From Cycas panzhihuaensis (lineage: Eukaryota > Cycadophyta), in contig CM041465.1 in assembly GCA_023213395.1 (NCBI GenBank), positions 252,347,741 through 252,411,740 on the forward strand: a stretch of DNA of 64,000 nucleotides, given 5' to 3'. Positions 1 through 11,480 of this stretch are shown here, one piece after another. Made by a program: the position numbers and the translations under genes. How positions within the stretch are numbered: the stretch's first letter is position 1; each line of letters starts with the position of its first letter. The notes under the pieces were generated by a model. It worked only from the letters and a program-made list of their open reading frames with translations. It was not told the origin of the DNA and made no database searches.

Positions 1-94
1 ACCAATACCCTAGAACACAAAGAAACAACTAACAATTTCTATATTTACAACAAAAGTCAAATACAAAGCAATTGAATCAACAAGAAAACAAGTA

Positions 95-352
95 ATATGG
101 CTTAAAAGAATTTTTAAAAACCTTCATCAACCTTAGCAAGAACCAACATTGATCTTTTATGATAATCAAAGTATAATACAAATGACCAAAACTCTAGTTG
201 TTCATAACAAAATAAAACATATTGATATCAAATATCATTACATCAAAGAATTCATCCAAGTTCAACATGTTCAAATTTAATATTATAAGACAAAAGACTA
301 GATTATAGATATTTTTACTAAAGCATTGTCAAAGGCCAAGCATCTCTAACTC
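95..352 (+). pseudogene. Ty1/Copia RNase H C-terminal remnant
   Basis: This is the tail of a Copia polyprotein. The frame beginning at the ATATGGCTTAAA near position 95 reads as the end of the RNase H domain: an IWLK-type segment, then FYDNQSIIQ, then KHIDIKYHYIKEFI, then IDIFTKALSK near 330-345. These are the standard closing motifs of Copia RNase H. Three in-frame stops interrupt it (two TAG, one TAA). The upstream part lies outside the window. It is probably a separate, older element from the gag that starts near 650, because element A has its own, different RNase H tail at 15.8-16.1 kb. Confidence 0.7.
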
Positions 353-406
353 AAATAAAATCTTAGTATACAACCAAATATATATTATAGGAGAGTATTA
401 GAATAT

Positions 407-648
407 AATACACATTCAATATAATTAGCTAAGTAAAAGATCATGTATAATTGGTCAACATAAAGGCTAAATATTATTGGTTATAAGTGCAATAAATAAT
501 TTTATATATGCCCATAACATGACTATGAATACATCTACAAAGAGAGATATAAAGAGATTATAATTGAAGTCCATAATAGTATTATTTTGATATTATTCTA
601 TTGTTCCTAAGGTGTGATATCTTGTGGTTACATTTCTAACAATACTTA
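407..648 (+). repeat. LTR-like segment between Copia remnants
   Basis: The segment follows a purine-rich GGAGAG tract, as a 3' LTR would. It starts TATTAGAATA and ends TTTCTAACA, which form short imperfect inverted ends (TGTTAGAA with one G-to-A change). It sits between the RNase H tail of one Copia remnant and the gag of element A. No tRNA primer site follows it, and no second copy was found, so it may be a solo LTR or merely spacer. Confidence 0.35.
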
Positions 649-1620
649 AGTTTAATGGTACTAATTTTGTAAATCAAACTAATAAGATGAAGCCTATTTT
701 TATATCAAAAGATATGTAGGAGTTAATTAAATATATATATAGTATAATTGATCCTAATGCTACTATAGATGAGAAGAAGACCTTTAAGGAGAATGAAAAA
801 AGGGACAATAAATCTAGGGCATTCATCTTCTATACTTTAGAGGACCACATCTTCCTAAGATTCAATGATATGACTATATCAAAGGAGGCATGGAATGCTT
901 TGAAGACCACCTACGAAGGAGCTACTACAATAAAACTTCAAACACTAAGGACCAGATTAAAGAATTATAGAGTGAACAATAATGAAGGGATTAATGATTT
1001 CATAACCAAAGCATAAGACTTAGTTAATCAAATTAAGGCTTTGAGAGAAGTTATTAGTAAACAAAAAAATGTTCAAAAAAATTCTAAGTTGTCTTAGTGA
1101 CATTAAGAGAATTGAGATAGTAACTACAAATATTAAGTTCTATAAAGATCTTACAATACTCAAGGTTAATCAACTTAGTAATATGTTATTAGTTGTTAAA
1201 GAGAAGAAAGTTAGTAGTAAGTCCTTAGAATATGCATTTACCACTAAAACAGAGATTAAGTCATCTTATGAAGGTTAAAGTTCTAGGGAAAGAGGTCAAT
1301 CTTCTAGAGGAAGAGGATAACATTTTAGAAACTAATGGCAATTTCATCAAGGATAAGGTTAATTTTATCAAGGTCAAGGTCAATACCATGAAGGACAAGG
1401 TCATGGACAAAGATAATTCTATTAAGGCCAATTTAATCAAGGTTAAGGATAAGGTTTTAGACCTCAAGGAAGAGGTAGAGGACAGAGACTAAGGAAAAGG
1501 AGTCTTAGAGGTAGAAGAAGAGAAATAATATAATGTTTATATTACCATTGAAATGGACACTTAGAAAATAATTATTTTATAATAAGATCCAACATGCAAA
1601 AAGGAGCAGTAAATATAGTA
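649..1620 (+). pseudogene. Copia element A, gag (UBN2 type) remnant
   Basis: The frame encodes a Copia Gag: an FNGTNF start, then MKPIFISKDM, then IFYTLEDHIF and a TYEGA...LQTLRTRLKNY segment near 900-970 typical of the UBN2 domain. From about 1276 to 1500 follows a Gly/Gln/Arg-rich linker with repeated QGQG units, and then a degenerate CCHC knuckle near 1530-1575 in which two expected cysteines read as tyrosine. Many codons expected to be CAA read TAA. Gag would form the virus-like particle shell around the element RNA. No open frame remains, so this copy cannot make a protein. Confidence 0.8.
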
Positions 1621-3793
1621 GTTAAAGAACAAAGGAAGACTGAAAGACATTTTCTATCAAGTTTAATGACCAATGAAAAGGAGGATATTTGGTATATTGA
1701 TTCAAGTTGCTCTACTCATATGATACATAGGAAAGAATAGGTTAAAGAGTTGGATAATGTTCAAATAAGTAAAATCATATTTAGGGATACTAATATTCAA
1801 GCTATAATAGGTAAATGGAACGTAGCCATCCAAATAGATTTAAAAGAGACTAAGTGCATTAATAATATACTTCATATTCTTGTACTAAAAAAAGATTTTA
1901 TTATTAGCTAGATAAATGATGAAACAAGAGTATTAAGTTATCTTTCACAATGGTGAGTGCATCATTAGGGATAAGTTAAAGAATGAGGAAATAGTTGTTA
2001 AGGGTCAAAAGATAAATGATAGGTTATTTAAGATAATAATACCCCTAAATGACTATTATTCTTTAAAGATATCAATTTATATAGATAATAAGATATGCCA
2101 TAAAATATTTGGTTATGTGAACTACAACAACTTAACATTAATAAAAAAGATAAAAATTGTGATGGATCTACCTAATATTGAGGGATGTATACTAGGCAAA
2201 CACTAAAGGGAAGGATTTTCTAATGACAACTATAGGGCAAATAGGCCTATTTAACTAGTATACATAAATTTATATGGATCAATATATGTAGTATCACTTG
2301 GAAGAGCTAAGTACTTTATAACTTTTATTCATGACTTCACAAGAATAACATGGGTTAATTTTCTTAAGTTCAAATTAGATGCATTTTAATGCTTTATTAA
2401 TTTTTAAGTGATGATCAAAAAGCAAAATGGCTATAAAATATTAACATGTAGATCTAATAAAAGGGGAGAATTCATTTTAAATGAATTTAAGGACTATTGT
2501 AAGTACTATGGGATAAGGAAGTAACTCACTAATCCTTACACCCCATAATAAAATAAAGTAGTAAAAATAAAAAATAAAACCATTGTTAAGATGGCTAAGA
2601 GCATGCTTAAGGATAAGCATTTTGGCAATGAGTATTGGGCATAAGTTGTTCATACAATTATTTGTATGTTAAACGAATGCATAACAAAGGTAGTTAGATG
2701 GGTCACACTTGAAAAGGCTTATACAAGTTACAAACCAAGTATTAGGCATTTAAGAGTTTTTAGATACATAGTTTATATACATATTCCTGAATAAAAAAGG
2801 ATAAAGTTAAATGATAAAAGCACTATGTGCATATTTATAGGATATAGTGTACATCGAGATCCTACAAATTATATGACCCTAAGGGTAAAGGAATCATCTT
2901 GAGTAGGGATGTCATTTTTAATGAAGATGAATTCTATCAAAAGGAAGTTATTGAAAAAGATAAAGGTAAAAGCATTATAGTTGATATAGAACCTAACTCA
3001 AATGGTATAGATATACCTAATACAAGTGGAGAAAATCCATCTACTTTAAATCAAAGGGTTCCAAAATAAAGGGTTCCAAAATGGATGCAAAGGGGTCATA
3101 ATCCTCAAGATATCTTAGACACTAACATTGAGAGAAGAATAACTAGATCTCAAAGGGTAAATTTTGCATGTATGGCTTAAGTTATAGAGTCAAATGAGCC
3201 TTAAAACTTTAAAGAGGGAAATAGTTAGGATGAATGCAAAAAAGTAATAAAAGAGGAATATATTGCCTTAGTGAAAAATGACACTTAGGAGTTGGCTTAC
3301 CACCAAGGAAGAATGGCATTAGGACAAAATGGATTGACAATACCAAGTACAAGTTAGATGAGTCAATTAACAAGTATAAGGCATGATTAATTACAAAGGG
3401 ATGTACTTAAGTTAAAGACATAATCTATAATGAAACATTTACACTAATTTTAAGGTTAGAGACAATCTGATTAATCATGGCCTTAGCTACATAATAGGGT
3501 GAAATAATCCATCAGATGGATGTAAAGAGTGCATTTCTAAATGGATATATTAATAAGGAGATATATTTGCAATAACTTGAGGGTTTTAAAGGGAAAAGAA
3601 AGGAAGATAAGGTCTATAGACTTTAAAAGGCCTTATATAGACTTAAGCAAGTACCCAAAGCCTAGTACTTTAGAATTTATAAGTACTTCAAGGATAAAAG
3701 ATTTCTAAGGAGCTAATTAGCCCCCATCTTGTATATAAAATTAGAAGAAAGCTTAATATTGATTGTGGGCCTATATATAGATCACCTAGTATA
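1621..3793 (+). pseudogene. Copia element A, 5' part of pol (protease, integrase, partial RT)
   Basis: Translated pieces in order: the aspartic protease start WYIDSSCSTHM near 1690-1725, an integrase core with FITFIHDFTRITWVNFLK near 2320-2370 and later NEYWAQVVHTI near 2630, then the RT with MDVKSAFLNGYINKEIYLQ near 3515-3570. The RT catalytic box, normally YVDD, reads YIDH at 3774-3785. The sequence then stops abruptly at 3793, where element B is inserted, and resumes at 15187. Stops are frequent and mostly TAA or TAG at glutamine positions. This is an old, non-coding copy. Confidence 0.82.
3789..3793. repeat. Target-site duplication of element B, left copy
   Basis: GTATA lies directly before the TGTTAGATATG start of the 5' LTR. 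The matching GTACA follows the 3' LTR at 15187-15191. The one mismatch is a C/T transition. Flanking sequence on both sides belongs to the RT of element A. Confidence 0.8.
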
Positions 3794-4298
3794 TGTTAGA
3801 TATGTTGAACACTTTACAAATGTTACATGGATATAAGCATTACACGCAAGCCCCTTTATGGGGTCTGGGGGCCCATTATAGGGCCCCCAGCTGGGGGTTC
3901 TAGGGGGCCAATGCCCCCCCAAGTAGGGGTTCAGGGGCAGGAGCCCCCGAGAAAAATTTTTAGGTGTTTTATGGGGGTTTTTTAATTGGCCCATTGTTTA
4001 TGCCCATTGTATTGTAAAACTGCAAGGCGGTATCTTGTAATGTTATGTTTATATATTCTTATATAATGGCACATGTAACATGATAATGATATAGTCGTGG
4101 ATGAGTTGAGGAGAGGAGTTGGGATTCATTCATCTCTGTAATTCTTTAGTTGTTACTCAGATTAATAAAAGGTCTATGCTTAGACCTAAATCTCTTGGTG
4201 TTCTTTGTTGAGTGCTTGATTTATTCATGTTATTTGTTCTTTGCATGATTTAAAATTCTATTATCACACTGCTTCTGTAGTTATATATTTTCTCTTCA
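3794..4298 (+). repeat. 5' LTR of element B
   Basis: It starts TGTTAGATATGTTGAACAC and ends TTTTCTCTTCA, and aligns along its whole length with 14683-15186. It has a GC-rich module at 3851-3950 with a perfect 8-bp hairpin (3867-3888), and an AATAAAAGG polyadenylation-like signal near 4164. Confidence 0.9.
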
Positions 4299-4300
4299 TT

Positions 4301-4312
4301 TGGTATCAGAGC
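4301..4312 (+). promoter_or_regulatory. Primer-binding site of element B (initiator tRNA-Met type)
   Basis: TGGTATCAGAGC lies two bases after the 5' LTR. It is the usual plant Copia primer site complementary to the 3' end of initiator methionine tRNA, from which minus-strand DNA synthesis starts. Confidence 0.85.
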
Positions 4313-4384
4313 TAAGGGTTTTAGTTCTATGAGAAGCCATCTGGTAAATGTGAGCCTTGTGCGGTGAACTTGAGTACGAAGATC

Positions 4385-5160
4385 ATGGCAAGTACTACAA
4401 AGATGGAGATTGAAAAGTTCAATGGCCAGAACTTTGAGCTGTGGAAGCTAAAGATGGAAGATATCCTTATCGAGAAGGATCAGTAGATCGTTATAGTAGG
4501 AACAAAGCATGTGACTATGGATGATGAAGACTAGAAGAAGCTTGATCGAAAGGCAATCAGTTCGATAAGGTTATTTCTTTTAGACATGGCATTGTTGAAT
4601 GTTTCCAAAGAGTCTACAGCCAAAGATTTGTGGAGAAAGTTAGAGGCTTTGTATCAAACAAAGTCCCTGCTTAATAAGTTATTTCTTCAGAAAAAGTTAT
4701 ATTCACTCAGGATGGCTGATGGAGATACAATTACAGATAATCTCACTACATTTAACACTGTGGTGAGCTAGTTTATTTCAGTTGGGGTAACAATGTCTAA
4801 AGAAGATAAGTGTATTACCCTATTATGTTTGCTTCCTAACTCTTGGGATAATTTTATGATGACAATTAGCATCATAGCTACTACCACCCTAAAATTTGAT
4901 GATGTAGTTGCTGCTCTACTATCAGAAGAGATAAGGCAAAGATCTTCTAAGGCTTATTCAAAAGAAGCATTAGTTATGAGAGGTCGAATGTTAGATCGTG
5001 ACCAACAAAGGACTAGGAATAGACATCCAAAATCCAGAGGAAAATCCAAATCTCCAGGTAGAGGACCTTTGGTATGCTAAAGATATGGGAAGGCTGGCCA
5101 TATGAAGAGCTAGTGTCCAGTCAAGGTTTACAAGGAAAAGTCACCTGAAACTACTTCTTC
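4385..5160 (+). pseudogene. Element B gag
   Basis: The ATG at 4385 opens a Copia Gag: MASTTKMEIEKFNGQNFELW, then the UBN2-type core with KDLWRKLEALYQ and LFLQKKLYSLRM (4620-4715) and LLCLLPNSWDNFMMTI (4820-4865). A basic linker is followed by a zinc knuckle at 5077-5118 whose second cysteine reads as tyrosine. At least five stops interrupt the frame (near 4484, 4532, 4769, 5078 and 5111). Several fit loss of a CAG, CAA or TGG codon by a single transition. The frame is otherwise continuous with pol. Confidence 0.85.
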
Positions 5161-7790
5161 CATGGTAACAAAAGCCTCTGATGAAGCTAATGGTAATGCT
5201 TATTTGGAAACCTTAAGTAAGTTATCAAATATTGAGTCTTGGTTCATTGACTCTGGTGCTTCGCTTCATATTACTCTATATAGGGACTGGTTTTGTGAAT
5301 ACACAAGGATTGATAGAGGTGAGGTATTTCTTGGGGATCATTACCCATATAAAATTATGGGTCGTGGAAGGATAAAGGTTTAATTTGGGGATAAAAGGGT
5401 TAAAACTATCTCTGATGTGAGTCATATTCCTAGTTTGGCTATGAGTCTATTATCTATCAGTTAATTGGGTGATGTAGGAATAGAAGTGATCTTCAATAAA
5501 GATAGTTGCAGAATGGTTCGAGGAGCATTGGTGTTAGTAAGAGGGGTCCGATTTGGAATACTATACAAGCTTGATGCAAGTATAGTATGTGTTGGAAGTT
5601 ACAATCTAGCTATTATAGAAAGTAATAATAATAAAGGTAGGACTCAAATATCACTTACTGGTAAAACTATGTTGTGGCATAAGAGATTGGGCCATATTGG
5701 AGAGAAAGGCCTCCATGATTTATTCTCCAAAGGTATAACAGAATACATCTCTGGAATTAATAGCTCCTTCGATTTTGATTTCTATGAGCATTATGTGTAT
5801 GGAAAACATAATCGAGTTAGTTTTCCTTCAAGTTCGAAGAGAGCAAAGGTTATTTTGCAATTAGTGCATAGTGATATTTTTGGACCTCTTGATGTACCCT
5901 CATTGGGTGGGTCCAAATACTTTGTCTCATTTATAGATCATTTCTCGAGAAAGACATGGTTATACTTTCTTAAGCAGAAATTTGAAATCTTTAGTAAATT
6001 CAAAGAATTCAAGGCCTTGGTTAAGAATCAGAGTGACAGGTAGATCAAGGTACTAAGGATTGATAACCAAGGTAAATTTTTTTCAAAGGAGTTTGAGCAG
6101 TTCTGTAAGTAATGTAGGATAGTAAGGCAAAAGGTAATTCCCTATATGCCACAACAAAATAGAGTTACTGAAAGGATGAATAGGACCTTGCTGGAGAGAT
6201 CGAGGAGTATGCTCAGTGCTGTTGGATCAGAGAAGAAATTTTGGGCAGAGGCTGTTATGACTGCAAGCTACCTGATAAATAGATCATCGACAACTGCCTT
6301 AGTGCACAAAACACCTAAAAAAGTGTGGTCTGGTAAGAAACCATCTCTTAGTAATCTTAGAGTTTTTGGTTATGAAGCTTTTGTGCATGTTCCTAAACAA
6401 CAAAGGACTAAGCTTGATTTTAAAGCACAAAAGACTATTTTCATTAGCTATGGTGATGGTGTTAAAGAGTATAAGATTTATAACTTTGAAACACAAAAGG
6501 TTATGTATAGCCATGATTTTGTATTTAGAGAGGAGTTTAAGTTTCTAAAGCAGGATGAAGAACCAAAGGAGGAACACTCTAAGAAAGTATAATTTGAAGT
6601 AAGGGATGAAGATTCTACATTAGAATATGAGTCAGCTAAAGAGGAAGAACCAATTATAGAGGTAGCTCAACCTCAAGAACCCCACATCTTGAGGAGATTA
6701 AGTCGTGAGAGAAGATAGCCTAGCAGGGATATTCCTAAAGACTTTCTCATTCCTCTTTTGTTTTATGTACTATAGATGATGATCTAGGTACTATTCAGAA
6801 GGCTTTAGAGTCAAAAGAGAGCCAACTCTAGATGAAGGCCATGCAAGAGGAAATGATAACCTTGGACAAAAATAATACGTGGGATTTTGTGGATCTACCT
6901 GATGGCAGAAAAACTATTGATAACAAATGGATCTTCAAGAAGAAGTTCTAGGCGGATGGTATTGTGGAAAAGTATAAGGATCGCTTGGTAGCAAAGAGCT
7001 ATTCCCAAGTTAAGGGAATAGATTTTGGTAAGGTATTTTCTCCTATTGCAAAAGTTGCTTCAATTAGATTCTTATTGGCTGTAGCAGCTGCCTATGACCT
7101 TGAAGTAGATCAAATGGATGTAAAGATTACATTTCTTCATAGTGACCTCAAGGAAGAAATTTATATGTTATAGCCTAAAGGGTTTAAAGTTGTAGGGAAG
7201 GAGAATATGGTATGCAAGTTGAAGAACTCATTATACAGCTTAAAACAGTCACCAAGGATGTGGTACCAAAATTTTGATTCACATATGTTGGTGGATGGCT
7301 TTGTGCATAGCAAAGCAAATCATTGTATTTATTATGAGTAGGTTGGTGATCATTTTGTTATTTTGGTTTTATATGTTGATGACATGCTTTTAGTTGGTAA
7401 TAATAAAGGAATGAACCAACTTGTAAAAGACCAACTAGCATCTCACATTGATATCAAGGACCTTAGTACTGCACATTTTATTTTGGACATTGAGATTAAA
7501 AGGAATAGGAGAAATAGGAAGACTTGGCTTAGCCAAAGACGGTATATTGAGATAATATTACAACGATTCAAGTTGCAAGATAGTAAACCAATTAATACTC
7601 CTCTTCCTACTAGTTTAAAATTATGAGTTGAACAATGCCCAAAGACTCACTAAGAAGTTGAAGACATGGCATTTGTCCCTTATGCTAGTGCTCTCAATAG
7701 CCTAATGTATGCAATGGTTTACACTTGACTAGATATTGCCCATACAGTGGGAGTAGTTAGTAGGTATATGCCAAACCCAGGCAGGGAGCA
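5161..7790 (+). pseudogene. Element B pol, first copy (protease, integrase, RT, start of RNase H)
   Basis: Protease: WFIDSGASLHIT at about 5240-5275. GAG-pre-integrase: LWHKRLGHIGEKGL near 5670. The integrase core has its three acidic residues visible in HSDIFGP (about 5870), RIDNQG (about 6056) and VTERMN (about 6164), followed by RVFGYEAFVH. RT runs from about 6830, with the intact YVDDM box at 7372-7386. A one-base loss near 6746 (seen against the second copy) shifts the frame, and several TAG/TAA stops are present. The copy ends inside RNase H at 7790 where Gypsy G begins. It cannot produce a full polyprotein. Confidence 0.88.
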
Positions 7791-8023
7791 TGTATCAGAC
7801 CTAGTTTAAAAAAACTAGGAAAAGGGAAAAGGAAACAAGTAAGGTGCAGAGAGCTTTGAACAGATAATAATATTAAGTAATATTGATATAAAATGAGATG
7901 ATCTTTACAATATGTCAATGGTTGTATATATAGGTATATTAGACCCTTTGTTTATCAAGGGACATGACCTTTAAATATAACCCTTCATCCAATATGATTA
8001 ACAATTGTAAAAGGCTCATAACA
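7791..8023 (-). repeat. 3' LTR of Gypsy G
   Basis: On the minus strand it begins TGTTATGAGCC and ends AGGTCTGATACA, with TG...CA ends. It is flanked at 8024-8036 by the complement of a purine tract. The short length (233 bp) fits small chromoviruses. No partner LTR was found in the window. Confidence 0.75.
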
Positions 8024-8036
8024 ATTCCTCCCTCTC
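8024..8036 (-). promoter_or_regulatory. Polypurine tract of Gypsy G
   Basis: The + strand reads ATTCCTCCCTCTC, that is GAGAGGGAGGAAT on the minus strand, directly upstream of the 3' LTR. This is where plus-strand synthesis would be primed. Confidence 0.75.
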
Positions 8037-9450
8037 AAGATGTTTTGCCCACGACACTCTCGTTTCTCAAATTAGGATGCAATTTGATAAAATGATAGGA
8101 TTCCTAGGAAGCATCTTCGATAGGTAATTGTTTCCATTTGACCAAATATTCTCAAATAGTTTTTCACCGTAGCCAATGTTCTCAGACTTCAAGGATAGTT
8201 TTTGGTAATAAGATTAATTTACCTTCTTCATCTAAGAGAGGAAAGCCTGTTTGTACCTGTACATGATCTCCAATTTTCTTTTTAAGACATGACACATGAA
8301 ATACATTGTGTAATTTTGAGGTTGGAAGTTCTAAGGCATAAGCCATTGTTCCAAATTTTTGTTGAACCTGAAAAGGACCATAAAATCGAGGACTCAATTT
8401 CTATTTTTGAGAATTTTTTAATGATGCTTGCTTGTATGGTTGCAATCTCACATAGATCCAATCTCTGATTTTGAATATTCTCTCGATACGATTTTTATCA
8501 GCTTGTTGTTTCATACGATTTCTTGCTTCTTCTAAATGTCGCTTTAATATTTGAATGCTATTCTGTGATTCCTGGAGATAGTCATTAACTGTTGGAACCT
8601 TATTATCCTTGTTTAACTATTCTTTTAATTGAGTTGGTTGGTAGCCATATAATGCTTGATAAGGGGTCATTTTAATGGATGAATGGTAAGAAGAGTTATA
8701 CTATGCTTCAGCTAAATGTAACCATTTGGCCCATAAATGTTGTTTATATGTTACATAATTCGGTAAATAATTCTCTAAACATTTGTTAACTACTTTGGTT
8801 TGTCCATCTATTTGTGGATGATAACTGGTACTCATATCTAGTTTTGTACCTACTTTGAGAAACATTTCTTACCAAAAATGACTTAAAATCTTGGGATCTC
8901 TATCGCTAATAATGGTCTGTGGAAAGCCATGTAACTTGTGAATTTCTTTAATAAATATTTTGGCTAATTGCTAAGCTTCATAATTAGATTGAATGGGTAT
9001 GAAATGAGCTAACTTTGTTAAATGATCCACAACCATATAGATATCATCTTTCCCTTCTGATTTTGGTAAACCTGTGATAAAATCCATGCTAATACTTTCC
9101 CACTTTTGTTGTGGAATAGGAACAGGCTAGAGCAGACCAGGAGTCACAATACGTTCATATTTATTGACTTGGCATATTGTGCATTCAGTTACAAATTTCT
9201 TTATATCATTTTTTATTCCTTTCCAAAAAAAAGATTGTTTGGCTCGCAAATACGTTTTATAAAATCCTTCATGTCCTGCGGCAGGTACTACATGTGCTTC
9301 ATTTAATATCTTGTTACGAAAAGCTGAGTTTAGACCTAAGAATATTCATCCTTTATACCATAAAATATCATTTCTCCATTCAAATTTGTCTTCTTTTCCT
9401 TGTTGAATTCTTTGAATGAGCTGTTGAATGTCAGGATCTTTCACATATTC
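8037..9450 (-). pseudogene. Gypsy G integrase with C-terminal chromodomain
   Basis: The clearest part is the integrase C-terminus at 8397-8182 ([11 protein letters not shown], then [18 protein letters not shown]). It continues into a chromodomain near 8200-8060 with EYLVKWKQLPIEDAS, followed by FIKLHPNLR. In chromoviruses this domain is thought to steer integration toward marked chromatin. Upstream the integrase core is readable only in fragments between stops. The conserved tryptophan after DAS reads as a stop, so even the chromodomain is broken. Confidence 0.8.
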
Positions 9451-10860
9451 TAATTGTAAATCCATGATCCATACTAGTTCTATCATTGAGACAACCTTTA
9501 GTTGAGATTCTGAACTCTCTTTATATTTCTATGAGAAGGCATCAGCTACCACATTATTTTTACCCATGTTGTATGTTATGTCGAAATCAAATGCTTGAAT
9601 TTTACTTATCCATTTTTGTTGCTCAGGAGATAATTCTTTTTGTTTCAATAAATATTGTAAACTATTATGATCTGTCATGACTAAAAATTTGCTACCTAGT
9701 AGATACTGATGCCATTTAACTAAAGCGCGTATAATGGCCAGCATTTCTTTATCATAGGTTAATTTAAGAATTTCTTAGTTGTTTAGCTTCCTACTTTCAA
9801 ATACAATGGGTTTATCTTCTTGCATTAGTACTACATCGATTCCTATTCCTAATACATCACATTCTATTATAAAAATTTTAGAAAAATTAGGTGATATAAG
9901 CATTGGTAACTAAGCCATTATTTGCTTGACTTATTTGAAACACTTTATTGCTTCTTCATTCTATTAAAAAGAATCATTTTTTAATAAACAAGTTAAGACA
10001 GTTGTTCTTTGTACATAATTTTTTATAAAATATCAATAATATCCTGTTAAACCCAGAAATCCTCGGAGTTTCATAATATTTTTGGGTATCGGCCATTCTT
10101 GAATTGCATTAACTTTCCCCAGACCAACTCTAATTCCTTCTTTTGATATAATATGAACTAAATATTCTATTTCTTTCATTCCAAAATAACATTTCGATTT
10201 GTTAGCATAGAATTTTTGTTTCTTCAAGGTGCTCAGTACTTGGTCAAGATGATTCATATGTTCTCCTCATTATTTACTGAATATTAATATGTCCTCAAAG
10301 AAGACTAAGACAAACTTATGTAAGAAAGGTTTCAAAACTTGATTCATTATAGCTTGGAATGTGGCTGGTGCATTGGTTAGGCCAAAGGGCATTACCTTGA
10401 ATTCATAATAACCATGGTGTGTACTGAAGGTTGTTTTGTATGTATCTTCCGGTTTAATATGAATTGGATGATAACCTAATTTTAAATCAATTTTTGAAAA
10501 ATATTATGCTCCATGTAATTCATCTAATAACTCATCAATTCTTGGTATAGGAAATTTATTTTTTATTGTAACTTTATTTAGTGCTCGATAGTCTATGCAC
10601 ATACGATAAGATCCATCTTTTTTTCTTACTAAGATTACCAGTGTTGCAAATGGGCTTTTACTAGGAGTTATTGCTCCTATATCTAATAATTCTTGTACGA
10701 TCTTTTTAATCTCATTCCGATAATGATGTGGTTATTTGTAGGGCTGGATAACAATCAGATTAGTGCCTGCTTCCAATTCAATTTGATGTTCAAATCCCCT
10801 ATCTGATGGTAATTCTGTTAGAATATTTTGAAAAACTTCTTTATGTTTCTGAATGACCTT
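9451..10860 (-). pseudogene. Gypsy G reverse transcriptase and RNase H
   Basis: RNase H is readable at 9744-9529 (MLAIIRALVKWHQYLLG, TDHNSLQYLL, and NNVVADAFS at the end). The RT thumb is at 10257-10033 (KCYFGMKEIEYL, EWPIPKN, LRGFLGLTGYY). The RT catalytic box, on the minus strand at 10302-10291, reads FFED where FFDD or YADD is normal, so the first catalytic aspartate is changed. The fingers/palm region up to about 10860 is broken by stops. Confidence 0.82.
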
Positions 10861-11480
10861 TTATGGTTTATTTTCTTGTGTAGTTGGTTTAATTTCTACA
10901 TAGATCAAAAAAAGTTTAGCCATCATACCACGATGGCCCTTCTTGATTAATTTTTCTATTTTTTTACAGGATATCAGTTGGCTATTTCCAGGTTTTTCTC
11001 CTTGAAGGACGATAATTCTTCCATCTTTCTTATATCTCATAAATAATTCTTCAAGATTCATCTCAAAAGTTCCCAAAGTTTATAACTATTGACTTCCCAG
11101 AACAATATTTACTCCACCAACATCTAATACATAAAAATTTTCTTTAAGAATAGCATCACCAATTGAGATTTTAAGGTTTTCCATCATTCCTTATCCAACT
11201 ATAACCTGTCGCCCTCCAACACTTACTTAAAAAGGTATTATTCTGGATGGAAATAATTTTAAGTGTTGAGTTGATATTCTATCAATAAAATTATGAGTAC
11301 TTCTGGGATCGCTCAAAATTATAATAGCTTGAATTTTAATAAATCCTTGTAGTTTAAGCGTGTCAGACCTTGTCAAACCACTCATAGCCGAGAATGACAT
11401 TTCTAAGATGTCCTCCTCCTGGTTATATTGGTACTCCTTATTTTTAATATTTTCTTGGCCACATTCGGTATCATCCTCTT
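10861..11480 (-). pseudogene. Gypsy G aspartic protease and linker
   Basis: On the minus strand near 11340-11280 the protease active-site region reads LVDSRSTHNFID, a changed form of the usual DSGSTHNFI. A VGGRQVIVG segment follows near 11220. The 71-residue stretch 11076-10861 (MGTFEMNLEELFMRY, LQGEKPGNSQL) is the protease-RT linker typical of plant Gypsy elements. The catalytic Asp is present but the adjacent Gly reads Arg, so activity is unlikely. Confidence 0.7.

Noticed and set aside
1232-1492. Open frames on both strands rich in Lys-Val-Lys or Leu-Thr-Leu
   Set aside because: They are alternative frames of the Gly/Gln repeat in the Gag linker of element A.
3782-3994. Pro-rich 70-codon minus-strand frame, and similar frames in the 3' LTR of B
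   Set aside because: They lie in the GC-rich hairpin module of the LTR; composition is explained by G and C runs.
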